Source: Megascapheus bottae
Taxonomy: Eukaryota; Chordata; Mammalia; Rodentia; Geomyidae
NCBI GenBank assembly: GCA_024803745.1
Contig: JANJXV010000099.1
Location: forward strand, 310,001 to 374,000
Direction: 5' to 3'
Length of the DNA stretch: 64,000 nt
Under the pieces are notes generated by a model. That model was not told where the DNA came from and did no database searches. It saw only the letters and a list, made by a program, of their open reading frames with translations. The translations under genes were made by a program, and so were the position numbers. Below, piece by piece: positions 1-12,573 of this stretch (its first letter is position 1; every line of letters begins with the position of its first letter).

Positions 1-1995
1 AATTCCTTTCACAGTAGCCTCAAAGAAAATAAAGTACCTAGCAATAAGCGTAACTAAGAATGTAAAGGACCGTTTAGATGAAAACTTTAAAACCCTAAAA
101 AAGGAAATTAAAGCAGAACTAAGGAAAGGGAAAAACCTCCCATGCTCCTGGATTGGAAGAAGCAACATTGTGAAAATGACAATCTTGCCAAGGGCTATCT
201 ACAAATTCAATGTAATACCAATCAACATCCCAATGTCATTCTTTAAAGAAATAGAAGAGGCAATTCAAAATTTCATATGGAATAATAAAAGACCCCGTAG
301 AGCAAAAATACTTCTTAGCAGAAAGTACAGCGCTGGAGGAATTTCAATTCCAAACTTAAGACTCTATTACAGAGCTATAATTCTCAAAACAGCTTGGTAC
401 TGGCACAAGAACAGGCCTGAAGTCCATTGGAGTAGAACTGCGGACCCAGATATTAAACCACAGACCTATGGCCACATAATCTTTGACCAGGGAGCCAAAA
501 AATAGAATGGAAGAAAGATAGCCTCCTCAACAAGTTGTGCTGGCAGAATTGGTTAAACACCTGCAGAAAAATAAGTTGGATCCTTCTTTGTCCCCTTGCA
601 CTAGAATTAACTCCAAATGGATCAAAGACGTGGAGGTAAATGCTGACACACTGAAAAGTTTACAGGAAGGAATAGGAGATACACTAGGCCTCCTTGGCAC
701 AGGTCGAAACTTTCTTAATAAGGACCAAGAATCACAACAAATCAGAGAAAGGCTGGATAAGTGGGACTGCATTAAACTGCAGAGCTTTTGTATGGCAACG
801 GATATAGCTAGTAAACTAATCAGGAAGCCTACAGAGTGGGAGAAGATCTTCACCACCCAAACAACGGAACAAGGCCTCATATCTAAAATATATCAACAAC
901 TCAAAAAATTGAATCACTCCAAAACTAACCTCCAAACTAACACTCATCCCATTAAAAATGAGCCAAAGACTTAAGAGAGTCTTCTCTGAAGAAGAAACAA
1001 AATTGCCTATAGACACATGAAGAAATGCTCAACATCTCTGGTCATAAAAGAAATGCAAATCAAAACAAGTCTAAGATTCCACGTAACTCCAGTTAGAATG
1101 GCCAGGATCAGGAAAAAGAATGACAACAGATGCTGGAGGCGATATGGCCAGGAGGGATCAGTACTACACTGTTGATGGGAGTGCAAACTCGTTCAACCAC
1201 TATGGAAAGCAGTGCGGCAGTGCCTCAAAAGGCTAAACATACAACTCCCCTATGGCCCACCAATTCCACTACTTGGCATTTCCCCAACAATCCAGAAACA
1301 AGGGCATACTAAACCCACTAGCACAACAATGTTCATTGCAGCACTATTCACCATAGCAAAGATATGGAACCAACCCAGATGTCCCTCAGTTGATGAGTGG
1401 ATCAACAAGTTGTGGTATTTATACACAATGGAATTCTATGCTGCTGTCAGAAAGAATGACATCGCCCCATTTGTTAGGAAATGGAAAGACTTAGAACAAA
1501 TCATATTAAGTGAAGTAGGCCAGACTCAAAGGAACTTAGTCTCAGTGGTTTCCCTCATTCGTCATAATCAGTAGAAACCTTGGGCTCTACTAACAGAGAT
1601 TGTCAATAGAGCAAAAGGCCATATATAAGGCCACATAATGTGAAGCTAATTGAAAGGACCTCCAGGATATTGACACAAAAGCCATATAATGAATGATTGT
1701 TGTCCTTAATGTACTATGTTGTCTCTCATCTCATTTGCTGTCCCTTGGTTATCCCATATTGGTATAGTATCTCACTTTATCTTATATATTGAATTTATTT
1801 GTATTTGGATATTTGAAATTTGATAGGGAAGGGGGGAAAACCAAGATGGGTGGGGGTGTGGGGTTAGAGGGAAATGGGTACCAAGACATGTGAAAGGGTA
1901 TCAATGTATGTGAATTAATGCACCTTCTATCTGGCAAAGATCATCTATCATCTAACCCTTTTACTAATTACAATAAAAAACTGAAAAAAAAGAAA
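1..1995 (+). mobile_element. LINE-1 copy 1 (3' part; cut by window start)
   Basis: Contains the C-terminal part of ORF2 (stop at 1,572-1,574) and a 3'UTR from 1,575. The 3'UTR carries a G-rich stretch near 1,828-1,876, an AATAAA at about 1,972 and an A-rich tail ending at 1,995. The tail is followed immediately by spacer sequence and not by a fresh target-site flank. Closest in this window to copy 4, with shared private differences such as AGAAGCAACATTG and the AGAAAAATAAG indel. Confidence 0.93.
2..1574 (+). pseudogene. L1 ORF2 pseudogene, copy 1 (post-RT region to C terminus)
   Basis: Encodes the part of the L1 reverse transcriptase/endonuclease protein downstream of the catalytic palm. 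The segment [14 protein letters not shown] and the W-rich stretch [12 protein letters not shown] are typical of this region in L1 ORF2. It is broken by single-base deletions near 500, 572 and 971 and an indel near 1,000. A TGA at 1,173-1,175 falls inside the C-terminal Cys/His motif (CX3CX7HX4C in intact relatives). The last 120 codons, 1,212-1,574, are open to the normal stop. It cannot make a complete ORF2p. Confidence 0.92.
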
Positions 1996-3371
1996 GTTGT
2001 AGTGTGTAGGGAGGATGATGGGTTCAAATACATTTCTTCTTAGAAATTTACCTCATCTGGTTGCCCTGGATTTTCCTGGCCTTCTTCTTAGAGAAAGTTC
2101 TGTTATACTGGATTTGTGGCTTGGCAATGATCTAGCATGTACATCTTCGAGTAAGACATCCACAACTTCCATGCCTGAGACTCGAGTTTCCTGACCTTTG
2201 GAAACAGCACAGCAACATCTTTCTTCCTCCTGAGCCACAGGCCAAGTGAGCTGGCTTGAGCTGGTTGTTAGTTACAGTGGCTTGGTTACCAGGGTTCCAT
2301 ATTCTGTTCCATTGTGAGGGAGGCAGGGTCACCTTTCAGGGCCCAATGACCAAAGATCCTTGCTCACAAAACACCTCACCAAAGACATACTGGAGGCTGA
2401 ATCTCTCCTCCAATCTCACAATATACATGTGGATGTAGTAAACAGCACACCTTATTTGTCCAATCCCAATGTCTTCCACTAGGCCCAACTACCAGTCTGG
2501 TCTCAGGCTCAAGGAGCCTTTCTTAGGTAAGATCCAAACTTAAGGGTCAATATTGCCCTCATCCTTTACAAAACATTTGCTTCAAAGTGCCGTCTCTGCC
2601 TGCTTTTTGCCCCTTGTCGAATTTTTTTTTTTGCTAGACTTGGGACTTGACCTCAGAGTGTGAACATTGTTCTTCGGCTTTCTTTAGGCTTTAGCTGTCC
2701 CACAGAGCCACAGCACCGCTTGCAGCGTTTTCTATGTACGTGGTAATGAGGAATCAAACCTGAGTCTTTTTGCTTGGTAGCCAGTACTCTACCACTAGGT
2801 CAAACACACAGGGCACCTTGCACATATTTTTAACGTCAGTCTACTAGGATATTATTAGGTTTCTGTATCCTAATCATTTTTTTCCTGATGATTAGCTTTG
2901 CTGTCATGTGTAAAAAATGCAAGAGGGAAAAACACAGAAGTATTAGTGAAATTAAAAAAAGCATTAGACACAGTTAAGTGTTCATTCTCTGTAGGAACAA
3001 AGATATTTGGATATGATGATTATGATGATGATGATGATGGTGATGACTTTATAATTACTATGTCAGGGCTGAGAGTTTGGCATAGTGGTAGAGTGCTTGC
3101 CTAGCATCCATGAAGATCTGGGTTTGATTGCTCAGTATCACATAGATAGAAAATCTAGATGTGGCACTGTGGCTCAAGTGGGAGAGGGCTAGACTTGAGA
3201 AAACCCGAGGACAGTGCTCAGGCCCTTAATTCAAGCCCCAAGACTGGCAGAAAGATAAAAGAAAATAAAAATGCTTTTTATGAGCTAATTCACTCACAGC
3301 ATTTGCTTCTGAAATCTTCGTTTCTGCATCTTGTGAAATACCGCTTTCCCTCATCGTAGACAAAAAAAACA
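1996..3371 (+). repeat. Spacer of copy 2: host-derived segment between L1s
   Basis: This is not L1 coding sequence. It is closely repeated at 9,411, 39,381, 46,785, 54,233 and 61,657. A diverged paralogue lies in reverse orientation at 25,915-27,285. It contains an antisense ID-like SINE at about 2,620-2,815, a (GAT)n tract at 3,014-3,046 and a sense ID-like SINE at about 3,064-3,258. On the minus strand an open 66-codon frame (2,132-2,332) includes MLLCCFQRSG. In the 26-27 kb paralogue the matching frame precedes RalGDS-like exons. Confidence 0.88.
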
Positions 3372-3934
3372 GGTCCATCCCATGGTCCACTGTGAGGCCA
3401 CTGGTTGGGCTAAGAGCTAGTCGTGCAGCAACACATAAGTTTTATTCTAATACTTTCCAAACTTTGTACTCAAATATGCTACAAACTTACCAACTTAGGT
3501 CAGTTATCCTTATGCTATAACTTTTCTTCATTACTACAATATTCTTACACTCCTACGTTAATCCTCTTGCACCTCCCCTGACCTCTCTCATTCTTTTTTT
3601 CTATCTCTGGACCTCTGCTCGTCTTTCAACCCTTATACTGCACGGATCTACACTTGATGGCTGTTGAGCAATATTGTATATGTAGGTGGTTAATTATTCT
3701 CTAGGCTCAGAGGGACTTAACAACAATAGAGATTGTATTGAGAGGCTTATTGTTTTGGGTATAAATCGTTTATCAGTGGTTGTATTAGACTGGTCTGTAA
3801 GTGCACAAAAAGAAAGAGTGATAATACCAATCAAAACTTGTGAACATCTAGTGTCTGCCAGCTACAGAGGTCTAGGTTGGTTATATCTGAAAAACTATAA
3901 TCGTATTTAGTAGTAATCTTGCTCCCATTTTCAA

Positions 3935-4934
3935 ATGGGCAGAACAAGAAACTCAAGAAAAATGTCAAATCAAGAAACAACATCCCCCACCCAATGTAAA
4001 TAGACAATGGAACAGTCACTGGCAAACCTAGAGGAGAGTCTTCCAAGTGCTACACAAATGCAATTGATAAACATCCTTAATGGAAAATGTGAAAATATAA
4101 AGAAAGAGATAATGGAGGAAGCCATAGCTGAACAAGAGGAAAGCAAAAACAAGGTGATAAGTGAAAAAGACGAAGCCATAAAGAGGCCATAATAAAGGTT
4201 TTTCAAAGAAAGATGGATGAATTCATAGAATCCACAAATAAAAACGTGACTAAACTCCAGCAAATGTCCAAAGAAAATAAAGCTACTGAGCTAACCACTC
4301 AAAAGGAAATCAAGGAGATAAAGAAATCCATACATGATCTAAAACAAGAGACGCAAGGCATAAAGAGTGAGCAATTAGAAGCAAGGGAGATGAAAAATAA
4401 AGTAGATAGCTTTGATAGCAGGTTAGACAATGCAGAGGAGAGAATTTCCGGGGCTGAAGATAATTTAGGTATTATAAAGTACAGAAAATGAGTCAATCCA
4501 AATCGAGGAAATATGAGAGAGCGCTTCAGGAGGTCCAAGATACAATTAGGAAGCCTCATTTAAGGCTAGTTGGTATTGAGGAGGGCGTGGAGAAAGAGGT
4601 CAATGGTATTGGAAATATACTTCAGGGAATCATCTCAGAGAATTTCCCAAATATCCAGAAGGGAAGGCCCATCCAGATACGAGAAGCTTTTAGAACCCCA
4701 AACAGACCTGAGCAGAAAAGAACATCCCACCGCCACATTGTGATCTGAACTGGATCAATAGAAACGAAAGGAAAGATCCTAAAGGCAGCCAGGGAAAATG
4801 GATCAGTAACCTATAAAGGCAAACCAATCAGAATAACCCCAGATGTCTCAGAAGAGACCATGCAAGCCCGAAGTCACTGGAAGCATATATGTCATGCCCT
4901 TAAATCAAATAACTACCAACCAAGAATACTGTAG
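3935..4934 (+). pseudogene. L1 ORF1 pseudogene, copy 2
   Basis: ORF1p is the L1 RNA-binding, trimeric coiled-coil chaperone. From the ATG at 3,935 the frame shows the K/E-rich coiled coil, then the RRM-like region (IRKPHLRLVGIEEG) and the C-terminal domain start. Lesions are a TAG at 4,001-4,003 (shared with copy 5), a 1-base loss near 4,180, the 4-base loss just before 4,488 that splits the frame with an ATGA overlap, a TGA at 4,746-4,748, and the array-wide TAG at 4,932-4,934 where L1s usually encode Tyr. C-terminal-domain sequence continues recognisably to about 5,115. Confidence 0.9.
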
Positions 4935-5163
4935 CCAGCTAAGCTCTCATTCAAATTGAGGGAACAATAACACATTCCATTCCAGGGAAAAGCTGCAACA
5001 ATATGTCGAAACAAAACCAACACTACAGAGAATTCTCAACGATGCTCTATACATACAAAACCAAAATAAATGCATTATAGGGAAAGAAATGGCACCTAAA
5101 CAGCATACCATCTAAGGACTACAGGAACTGTCAAGACACAGGCCCTACTAAAAGGTTTTAAAT

Positions 5164-8100
5164 ATGGTAGGAACTAATAAATATCTCTCAATCCTAACTC
5201 TCAATATCAATGGACTTAACTCTCCAATTAAACGGCATATGCTGTCTAGTTGGATCAAAAAGCAAGAGCCATCCTTCTGCTGCCTTCAAGAGACACATCT
5301 TACACAAAAACAATCATCTTTTGAAAGTGAGAGGTTGGAATAAATTCTATCAAGCTAACTGCCCACATAAACAGGCTGGATTTGCCATCCTCATATCAGA
5401 CAATAGACTTCAAACTAAAATTAGTAAGAAAAGACAAAGAAGGTTACTACATACTACTAAAGGGATCTTTCCTCCAGGAAGACATAACGATCCTAAATAT
5501 TTACACACCCAATCCCGGAGCTCCAAACATCATCAAGCAAACTTTACTTACACTGAAACCATACATAGATCGAAATACAGTGATTGTTGGTGAGTTTAAC
5601 ACACCACTCTCACCTATGGACAGATCAACAAGGCAAACACTCAAAAGAGAAAACTTAGAACTGAACAACTATATAGACCGACTAGATGTAACAGACATCT
5701 GGAGAATATTCCACCCAGTAACACCACAATATACGTTTTTCTCAGCAGCATATGGAACATTTTCCAAAATAGACCACATCTTAGGCCATTAAGCAAACCT
5801 GGACAGATTCAGAAACACTGAATTTATTCCATGCACACTCTCAGACCATAAAGGCATCAAATTGGAGCTGAACACACATCTCCACCAAAGAAAACCCTGT
5901 AACTCATGGAGACTGAACAACACATTGTTGAATCAAAAACAATGGGTAATCGAAGAGATCAGAACAGATATCCAACTGTTTATGAAATTTAACAATAAGG
6001 AGCACACAAATATCAACTCCTTAGGGACACAACAAAGGCAGTACTCAGAGGAAAATTTATAGCGCGGAGTGCCTACAACAGCAAGTTGGAAAAATGGCAA
6101 ACCAACTAGTTAATGTCTCACCTTAACCTCCTCAAAAAAGAGCAACAAACCAACCCTAAACCCATTAGGAGAAAGCAAATTATTAAAATCAAAGCAGAAT
6201 TAAATGATTTGGAATAAAAAACCTAAAGAAAGCATCAACAAAGCAAGGAGTTGGTTCTTTGAAAGAATTAACAAAATTGACAAGCCCTTAGCAAATCTTA
6301 CCAAAAAAAGAAGAGAGCATATCGAAATAAACAAAATCGCAGATGAAAATGGTAATATCACGACAGAAATTACCAAGATCCAGAATATCATGAGGGAATA
6401 CTTCTCAAAGCTTTACGCCAACAAATTTGAGAATCTAGAAGAAATGGATGAATTCCTAGACAATATTAACATACCCACACTGCAGCAAGAAAAGCTAACC
6501 CAACTCAACAGGCATATTTCAAGCTCTGAAATAGAAATGGAAATTAGAAAACTTCCACTTAAAAAGAGCCCAGGGCCAGATGGATTCACAGCTGCATTCT
6601 ATAAGGTCTTCAAAGCAGAGCTCACACCAATACTCCTCAAGCTCTTCAACGAAATTGAAAATGAAGGTTCTTTACCAAACTCATCCTGTGAAGCCAGTAT
6701 ATCCCTCATCCCCAAACCAGACAGAGATTCATCAAAGAAAGAGTTCTATAGACCCATTTCTTTGATGAACATCGATGCAAAACTTCTCAACAAAATACTG
6801 GCCAACCGTCTACAACAACTCATCAAAAAAAATTATACACTATGATCAAACTGGATTCATCACAAGGAGGTAAAGCTGGTTCAACATATACAAATCAATT
6901 TATATAATTCAACACATCAACAGGAGCAGGGATAAAATCACATGATTGTCTCAATAGATGCGGAAAAGGCATTTGGCAAGATCCAAAACCCCTTTTTGTT
7001 AAAAGATGTGGAGAAAGTAGGAATCCATGGACATTTCTCAATGTAATAAAGGCTGTGTATGAGAAACCCACTGCTAGTATTATACTTAATGGTGAAAATC
7101 TAAAGCCATTCCCTCTAAAATCAGGAACGAGACAAGGATGCCCACTCTCTTCACTCCTTTTTAACATAGTACTAGAATTCCTAGGGAGTGCAATAAGGCA
7201 AGAAGCAAGCATAAAGGGGATCTAAGTAGATAAAGAGGAAATAAAACTATCCCTCTTTGCAGATGACATGATTCTGTATTTAAAGAATCCTATAGACTCT
7301 ACTCCCAATCTCCTTGAACTGATTCAAAACTTTGGAAGGGTAGCAGGCCATAAATTCAACCCTCACAAATCAAGTGCCTTCCTTTACGCCAACAGTCAGA
7401 GGAACGAGGCAATAATCAGGAAAGAAACTCCTGTCACAATAGCCTCAAAGAAAATAAAGTACCTAGGAATTTGCTTAACTAAGAATGTCAAGGACCGGTT
7501 AGATGAAAACTTTAAAGCCATAAAAAAGGAAATTAAAGCAGAACTAAGGAAATGGAAAATCCTCCCATGCTCCTGGATTGGAAGAATCAACAATTTGAAA
7601 ATTACAATCTTGCCAAGGGCTATCTACAAATTCAATGCAATACCCATCAACATACCAATGTCATTCTTTAAAGAAATAGAAGAGGCAATTCAGAATTTCA
7701 TGTGGAATAATAAAAGACCCGTATAGCAAAAACACTTCTTAGCAGAAAGAACAGCGCTGGAGGAATTTCAATTCCAAACTTTAGACTCTATTACAGAGCT
7801 ATAATTCTCAAAACAGCTTGGTACTGGCACAAGAACAGGCCTGAAGTCCAATAGAATAGAGCTGCGGACCCAGATATTAAACCACACACCTATGGCAACC
7901 TAACCTTTGACAAGGGAGCCAAAAAAATAGAATGGAAGAAAGATAGCCTCTTCAACAAGTTGTGCTGGCAGAACTGGTTAAGCACATGCAGAAAACTAAA
8001 GTTTGATCCTTCTTTGTCACCTTGCACTAGAATTAACTCCAAATGGATCAAACACCTGGAGGTTAAAGCTGACACACTGAAAAGTTTACAGGAAGGAATA

Positions 8101-8992
8101 GGAGATACACTAGGCCTCCTTGTCACAGGTCGAAACTTTCTTAATAAGGACCAAGAATCACAACAAATCAGAGAAAGGCTGGATTCGTGGGACTGCATTA
8201 AACTGCAGAGTTTTGTATGGCAACGGATGTAGCTAGTAAACTAATCAGGAAGCCTACAGAGTGGGAGAAGATCTTCACCACCCAAATAACGGAACAAGGC
8301 CTCATATCTAAAATATATCAACAAGTCAAAAAATTGAATCACTCCAAAACTAACCTCCACCCATCCCATTAAAAATGGGCCAAAGACTTAAGAGAGTCTT
8401 CTCTGAAGAAGAAACAAAAATGGCGTATAGACACATGAAGAAATGCTCCACATCTCTGGTCATAAAAGAAATGCAAATCAAAACAACTCTAAGATTCCAC
8501 CTCACTCCAGTTAGAATGGCCAGGATCAGGAAAATGAATGACAACAGATGCTGGAGGCGATGTGGCCAGGAGGGATCAGTACTACATTGTTGATGGGAGT
8601 GCAAACTCGTTCAACCACTATGGAAAGTAGTGCGGCAGTGCCTCAAAAGGCAAAAAATAGAACTCCCCTATGACCCAGCAATTCCAGTACTTGGCATTTA
8701 CCCAACAATCCAGAAACAAGGGCATACTAAACCCACTAGCACAACAATGTTCATTGCAGCACTATTCACCATAGCAAAGATATGGAACCAACCCAGATGT
8801 CCCTCAGTTGATGAGTGGATCAACAAGTTGTGGTATTTGTACACAATGGAATTCTATGCTGCTGTCAGAAAGAATGACATCGCCCCATTTGTTAGGAAAT
8901 GGAAAGACTTAGAACAAATTATATTAAGTGAAGTAAGCCAGACTCAAAGGAACTTAGGCTCAGTGGTTTCCCTCATTCGTCATAATCAGTAG
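5164..8992 (+). pseudogene. L1 ORF2 pseudogene, copy 2
   Basis: Starts with ATG and the endonuclease signature ILTLNINGLNSP and QETHL. The RT region includes [32 protein letters not shown], and FADDMILYL near 7,250-7,280. Lesions include a frameshift near 5,310, a 2-base loss near 5,400, TAA at 5,790, the array-wide frameshift near 6,025, an A insertion near 6,828, an in-frame TAA near 7,222, a 1-base loss near 7,720, a 1-base loss near 8,389, and a TGA in the C-terminal Cys/His motif near 8,590. Unlike copies 5-7 it keeps the [11 protein letters not shown] reading (no loss near 6,255) and lacks the TGA after EGSLL. Longest open piece is 6,204-6,845. Confidence 0.92.
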
Positions 8993-9410
8993 AAACCTTG
9001 GGCTCTACTAGCAGAGATTGTCAATAGAGCAAAAGGCCACATATAAGGCCATATAATGTGAAGCTAATTGAAAGGACCTCCAGGATATTGACACAAAAGC
9101 CATATAATGAATGATTGTTGTCCTTAATATACTATGTTGTCTCTCATCTCGCTTGCTGTCCCTTGGTTATCCCATATTGGTATAGTATCTCACTTTGTTA
9201 TCTGATATATTGAATTTATTTGTATTTGGATATTTGAAATTTGATAGGGAAGGGGGTAAAACCAAGACGGGTGGGGGTGTGGGGTTGGAGGGAAATGGGT
9301 ACCAAGACATGTGAAAGGGTATCAATGTATGTGAATTAATGCACCTTCTATCTGGCAAATATCATGTAACCCTTTTACTAATTACAATAAAAAAATGAAA
9401 AAAAAAGAAA

Positions 9411-10780
9411 GTTGTAGTGTGTAGGGAGGATGATGGGGTCAAATACATTTCTTCTTAGAAATTTACCTCATCTGGTTGCCCTGGATTTTCCTGGCCTTCT
9501 TCTTAGAGAAAGTTCTGTTATACTGGATTTGTGGCTTGGCAATGATCTAGCATGTACATCTTCGAGTAAGACATCCACAACTTCCATGCCTGAGACTCGA
9601 GTTTCCTGACCTTTGGCAACAGCACAGCAACATCTTTCTTCCTCCTGAGCCACAGGCCAAGTGAGCTGGCTTGAGCTGGTTGTTAGTTACAGTGGCTTGG
9701 TTACCAGGGTTCCATATTCTGTTCCATTGTGAGGGAGGCAGGGTCACCTTTCAGGGCCCAATGACCAAAGATCCTTGCTCACAAAAGACCTAACCAAAGA
9801 CATACTGGAGGCTGAATCTCTCCTCCAATCTCACAATATACATGTGGATGTAGTAAACAGCACACCTTATTTGTCCAATCCCAATGTCTTCCACTAGGCC
9901 CAACTACCAGTCTGGTCTCAGGCTCAAGGAACCTTTCTTAGGTAAGATCCAAACTTAAGGGTCAATATTGCCCTCATCCTTTACAAAACATTTGCTTCAC
10001 AGTGCCTTCTCTGCCTGCATTTTGCCCCTTGTCGAATTTTTTTTTGTTTTTGCTAGTCTTGGGACTTGACCTCAGAGTGTGAACATTGTTCTTGGGCTTT
10101 CTTTAGGCTTTAGCTGTCCCACCGAGCCACAGCACCACTTGCAGCGTTTTCTATGTATGTGGTAATGAGGAATCAAACCTGAGGCTTACTGCTTGGTAGC
10201 AAAGGACTCTACCACTAGGTCAAACACACAGGGCATCTTGCACATATTTTTGACGTCAATCTACTAGGATATTATTAGGTTTCTGTATCCTAATCAATTT
10301 TTTCCTGATGATTAGCTTTGCTGTCATGTGTAAAAAATGCAAGAGGGAAAAACACAGAAGAATTAGTGAAATTAAAAAAAAAGCATTAGACACAGTTAAG
10401 TGTTCATTCTTTGTAGGAGAAAGGATATTTGGATATGATGATGATGATGATGACTTTATAATTACTATGTCAGGGTTGAAAGTTTGGCATAGTGGTGGAG
10501 TGCTTGCCTAGCATCCATGAAGATCTGGGTTTGATTGCTCAGTATCACATAGATAGAAAATCTAGATGTGGCACTGTGGCTCAAGTGGCAGAGGGCTAGA
10601 CCTGAGAAAACCCGAGGACAGTGCTCAGGCCCTGAATTCAAGCCCCAAGACTGGCAGAAAGATAAAAGAAAATAAAAATGCTTTTTACGAGCTAATTCAC
10701 TCACAGAATTTGCTTCTGAAATCTTCGATTCTGCATCTTGTGAAATAGCCCTTTCCCTCAACGTAGACAAGAAAAACAGA
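9411..10780 (+). repeat. Spacer of copy 3
   Basis: Same host-derived segment, following the A-tail of copy 2. Antisense SINE about 10,036-10,235, short (GAT)n about 10,436-10,452, sense SINE about 10,470-10,672. Variants such as GAGGCTTACTGCTTGG align it with the spacers of copies 6-8 and away from those of copies 2 and 5. The minus-strand 66-codon frame is open at 9,547-9,747. Confidence 0.88.
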
Positions 10781-11341
10781 TCAATCCCATGGTCCACTGT
10801 GAGGCCACTGGTTGGGCTAAGAGCTAGTCGTGCAGCAACACATAAGTTTTATTCTAATACTTTCCAAACTTTGTACTGAAATATGCTACCTACTTACCAA
10901 CTTAGGTCAGTTATCCTTATGCTATAACTTTTCTTCATTACTACAATATTCTTACACTCCTACGTTAATCCTCTTGCACCTCCCCTGACCTCTCTCATTC
11001 TTTTTTTCTATCTCTGGACCTCTGCTCGTCGTTCAATCCTTACACTGCACGGATCTACACTTGATGCCTGTTGAGCAATATTGTATATGTAGGTGGTTAA
11101 TCATTCTTTAGGCTCAGAGGGACTTAAAGACAATAGAGATTGGATTGAGAGGCTTATTGTTTGGAGTATAAATCGCTTATCAGTGGTTGTATTAGGCTGG
11201 TCTGTAAGTGCACAAAAAGAAAGAGTGATAATACCAATCAAAACTTGTGAACATCTAGTGTCTGCCAGCGACAGAGGTCTAGGTTGCTTATATCTGAAAA
11301 TCTATAATCGTATTTAGTAGTAATCTTGCTCCCATTTTCAA

Positions 11342-12342
11342 ATGGGCAGAACAAGAAACTCAAGAAAAATGTCAAATCAAGAAACAACATCCCCCACCCA
11401 ATGTAAACAGACAATGGAACAGTCACTGGCAAACCTAGAGGAGAGTCTTCCAATTGCTACACAAATGCAATTGATAAACATCATTAATGAAAAATGTGAA
11501 AATATAAAGAAAGAGATAATGGAGGAAGCCATAGCTGAACAAGAGGAAAGCAAAAACAAGGTGATAAGTGAAAAAGAAGAAGCCATAAAGGAGGCCATAA
11601 TAAAGGTTTTTCAAAGAAAGATGGATGAATTCAAAGAATCCACAAATAAAAACGTGACCAAACTCCAGCAAATGTCCAAAGAAAATAAAGCTACTGAGCT
11701 AACCACTCAAAAGGAAATCAAGGAGATAAAGAAATCCATACATGATCTAAAACAAGGGATGCAAGGCATCAAAAGTGAGCAATTAGAAGCAAGGGAGATG
11801 AAAAATAAAGTAGATAGCTTTGATAGCAGGTTAGACATTGCAGAGGAGAGAATTTCCGTGGCTGAAGATAATTTAGGTATTATAAAGAACAGAAAATGAG
11901 TCAATCCAAATCTAGGAAATATGAGAGAGCGCTTCAGGAGGTCCAAGATACAATTAGGAAGCCTAATATAAGGCTAGTTGGTATTGAGGAGGGCGTGGAG
12001 AAAGAGGTCAATGGTATTGGAAATATACTTCAGGGAATCATCTCAGAGAATTTCCCAAATATCCAGAAGGGCAGGCCCATCCACATACGAGAAGCTTTTA
12101 GAACCCCAAACAGACCTGACCAGAAATGAACATCCCACCGCCACATTGTGATCCGAACTGGATCAATAGAAACGAAAGAAAAGATCGTAAAGGCAGCCAG
12201 GGAAAAGGGATCAGTAACCTATAAAGGAAAACCAATCAGAATAACCCCAGATTTCTCAGCAGAGACCATGCTAGCACGAAGTGACTGGAAGCATATATGT
12301 CATGCCCTTAAATCAAATAACTACCAACCAAGAATACTGTAG
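11342..12342 (+). pseudogene. L1 ORF1 pseudogene, copy 3 (split)
   Basis: The first half, 11,342-11,899, is open for 185 codons and covers the N terminus and coiled coil. It ends at a TGA that overlaps the ATG of a second open frame (ATGA at 11,896-11,899) encoding the RRM-like region. The split comes from a 4-base loss relative to copy 5. The second frame meets TGA at 12,127-12,129, and the frame resumes to the shared TAG at 12,340-12,342. The N-terminal TAG of copies 2 and 5 is absent here. Confidence 0.9.
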
Positions 12343-12573
12343 CCAGCTAAGCTCTCATTCATAACTGAGGGAAAAATAAAAACATTCCATTCCAGGGAAA
12401 AGCTGCAACAATATGTCAAAACAAAACCAACACTACAGAGAATTCTCAACGATGCTCTATACATACAAAACCAAAATAAATGCATTATAGGGAAAGAAAT
12501 GGCACCTAAACAGCATACCATCTAAGGACCACAAGAACTGTCAAGACACAGGCCCTACTAAAAGCTTTTAATA

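Larger units (their letters stand above)
3372..9410 (+). mobile_element. LINE-1 copy 2 (full length, inactive)
   Basis: Order is 5'UTR-like region 3,372-3,934, ORF1 3,935-4,934, inter-ORF 4,935-5,163, ORF2 5,164-8,992, 3'UTR 8,993-9,410 with G-rich tract and A-tail. The 5' boundary is set where homology to the opposite-strand segment at 25.9-27.3 kb ends; the true transcription start is not visible. It carries many private mutations and looks like the oldest complete copy here, with partner copy 5 in its 5' half. Confidence 0.92.

Noticed and set aside
2256..2438. 60-codon sense frame in the spacer, repeated in several copies
   Set aside because: No domain, and it overlaps the more plausible minus-strand frame; the similarity across copies is just the repeat.
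1996..3371. Spacer as a genuine, long L1 5'UTR
   Set aside because: Not fully excluded, but the paralogue at 25,915-27,285 has the same two SINEs and no L1 attached, which favours host DNA; kept as the alternative in the findings.
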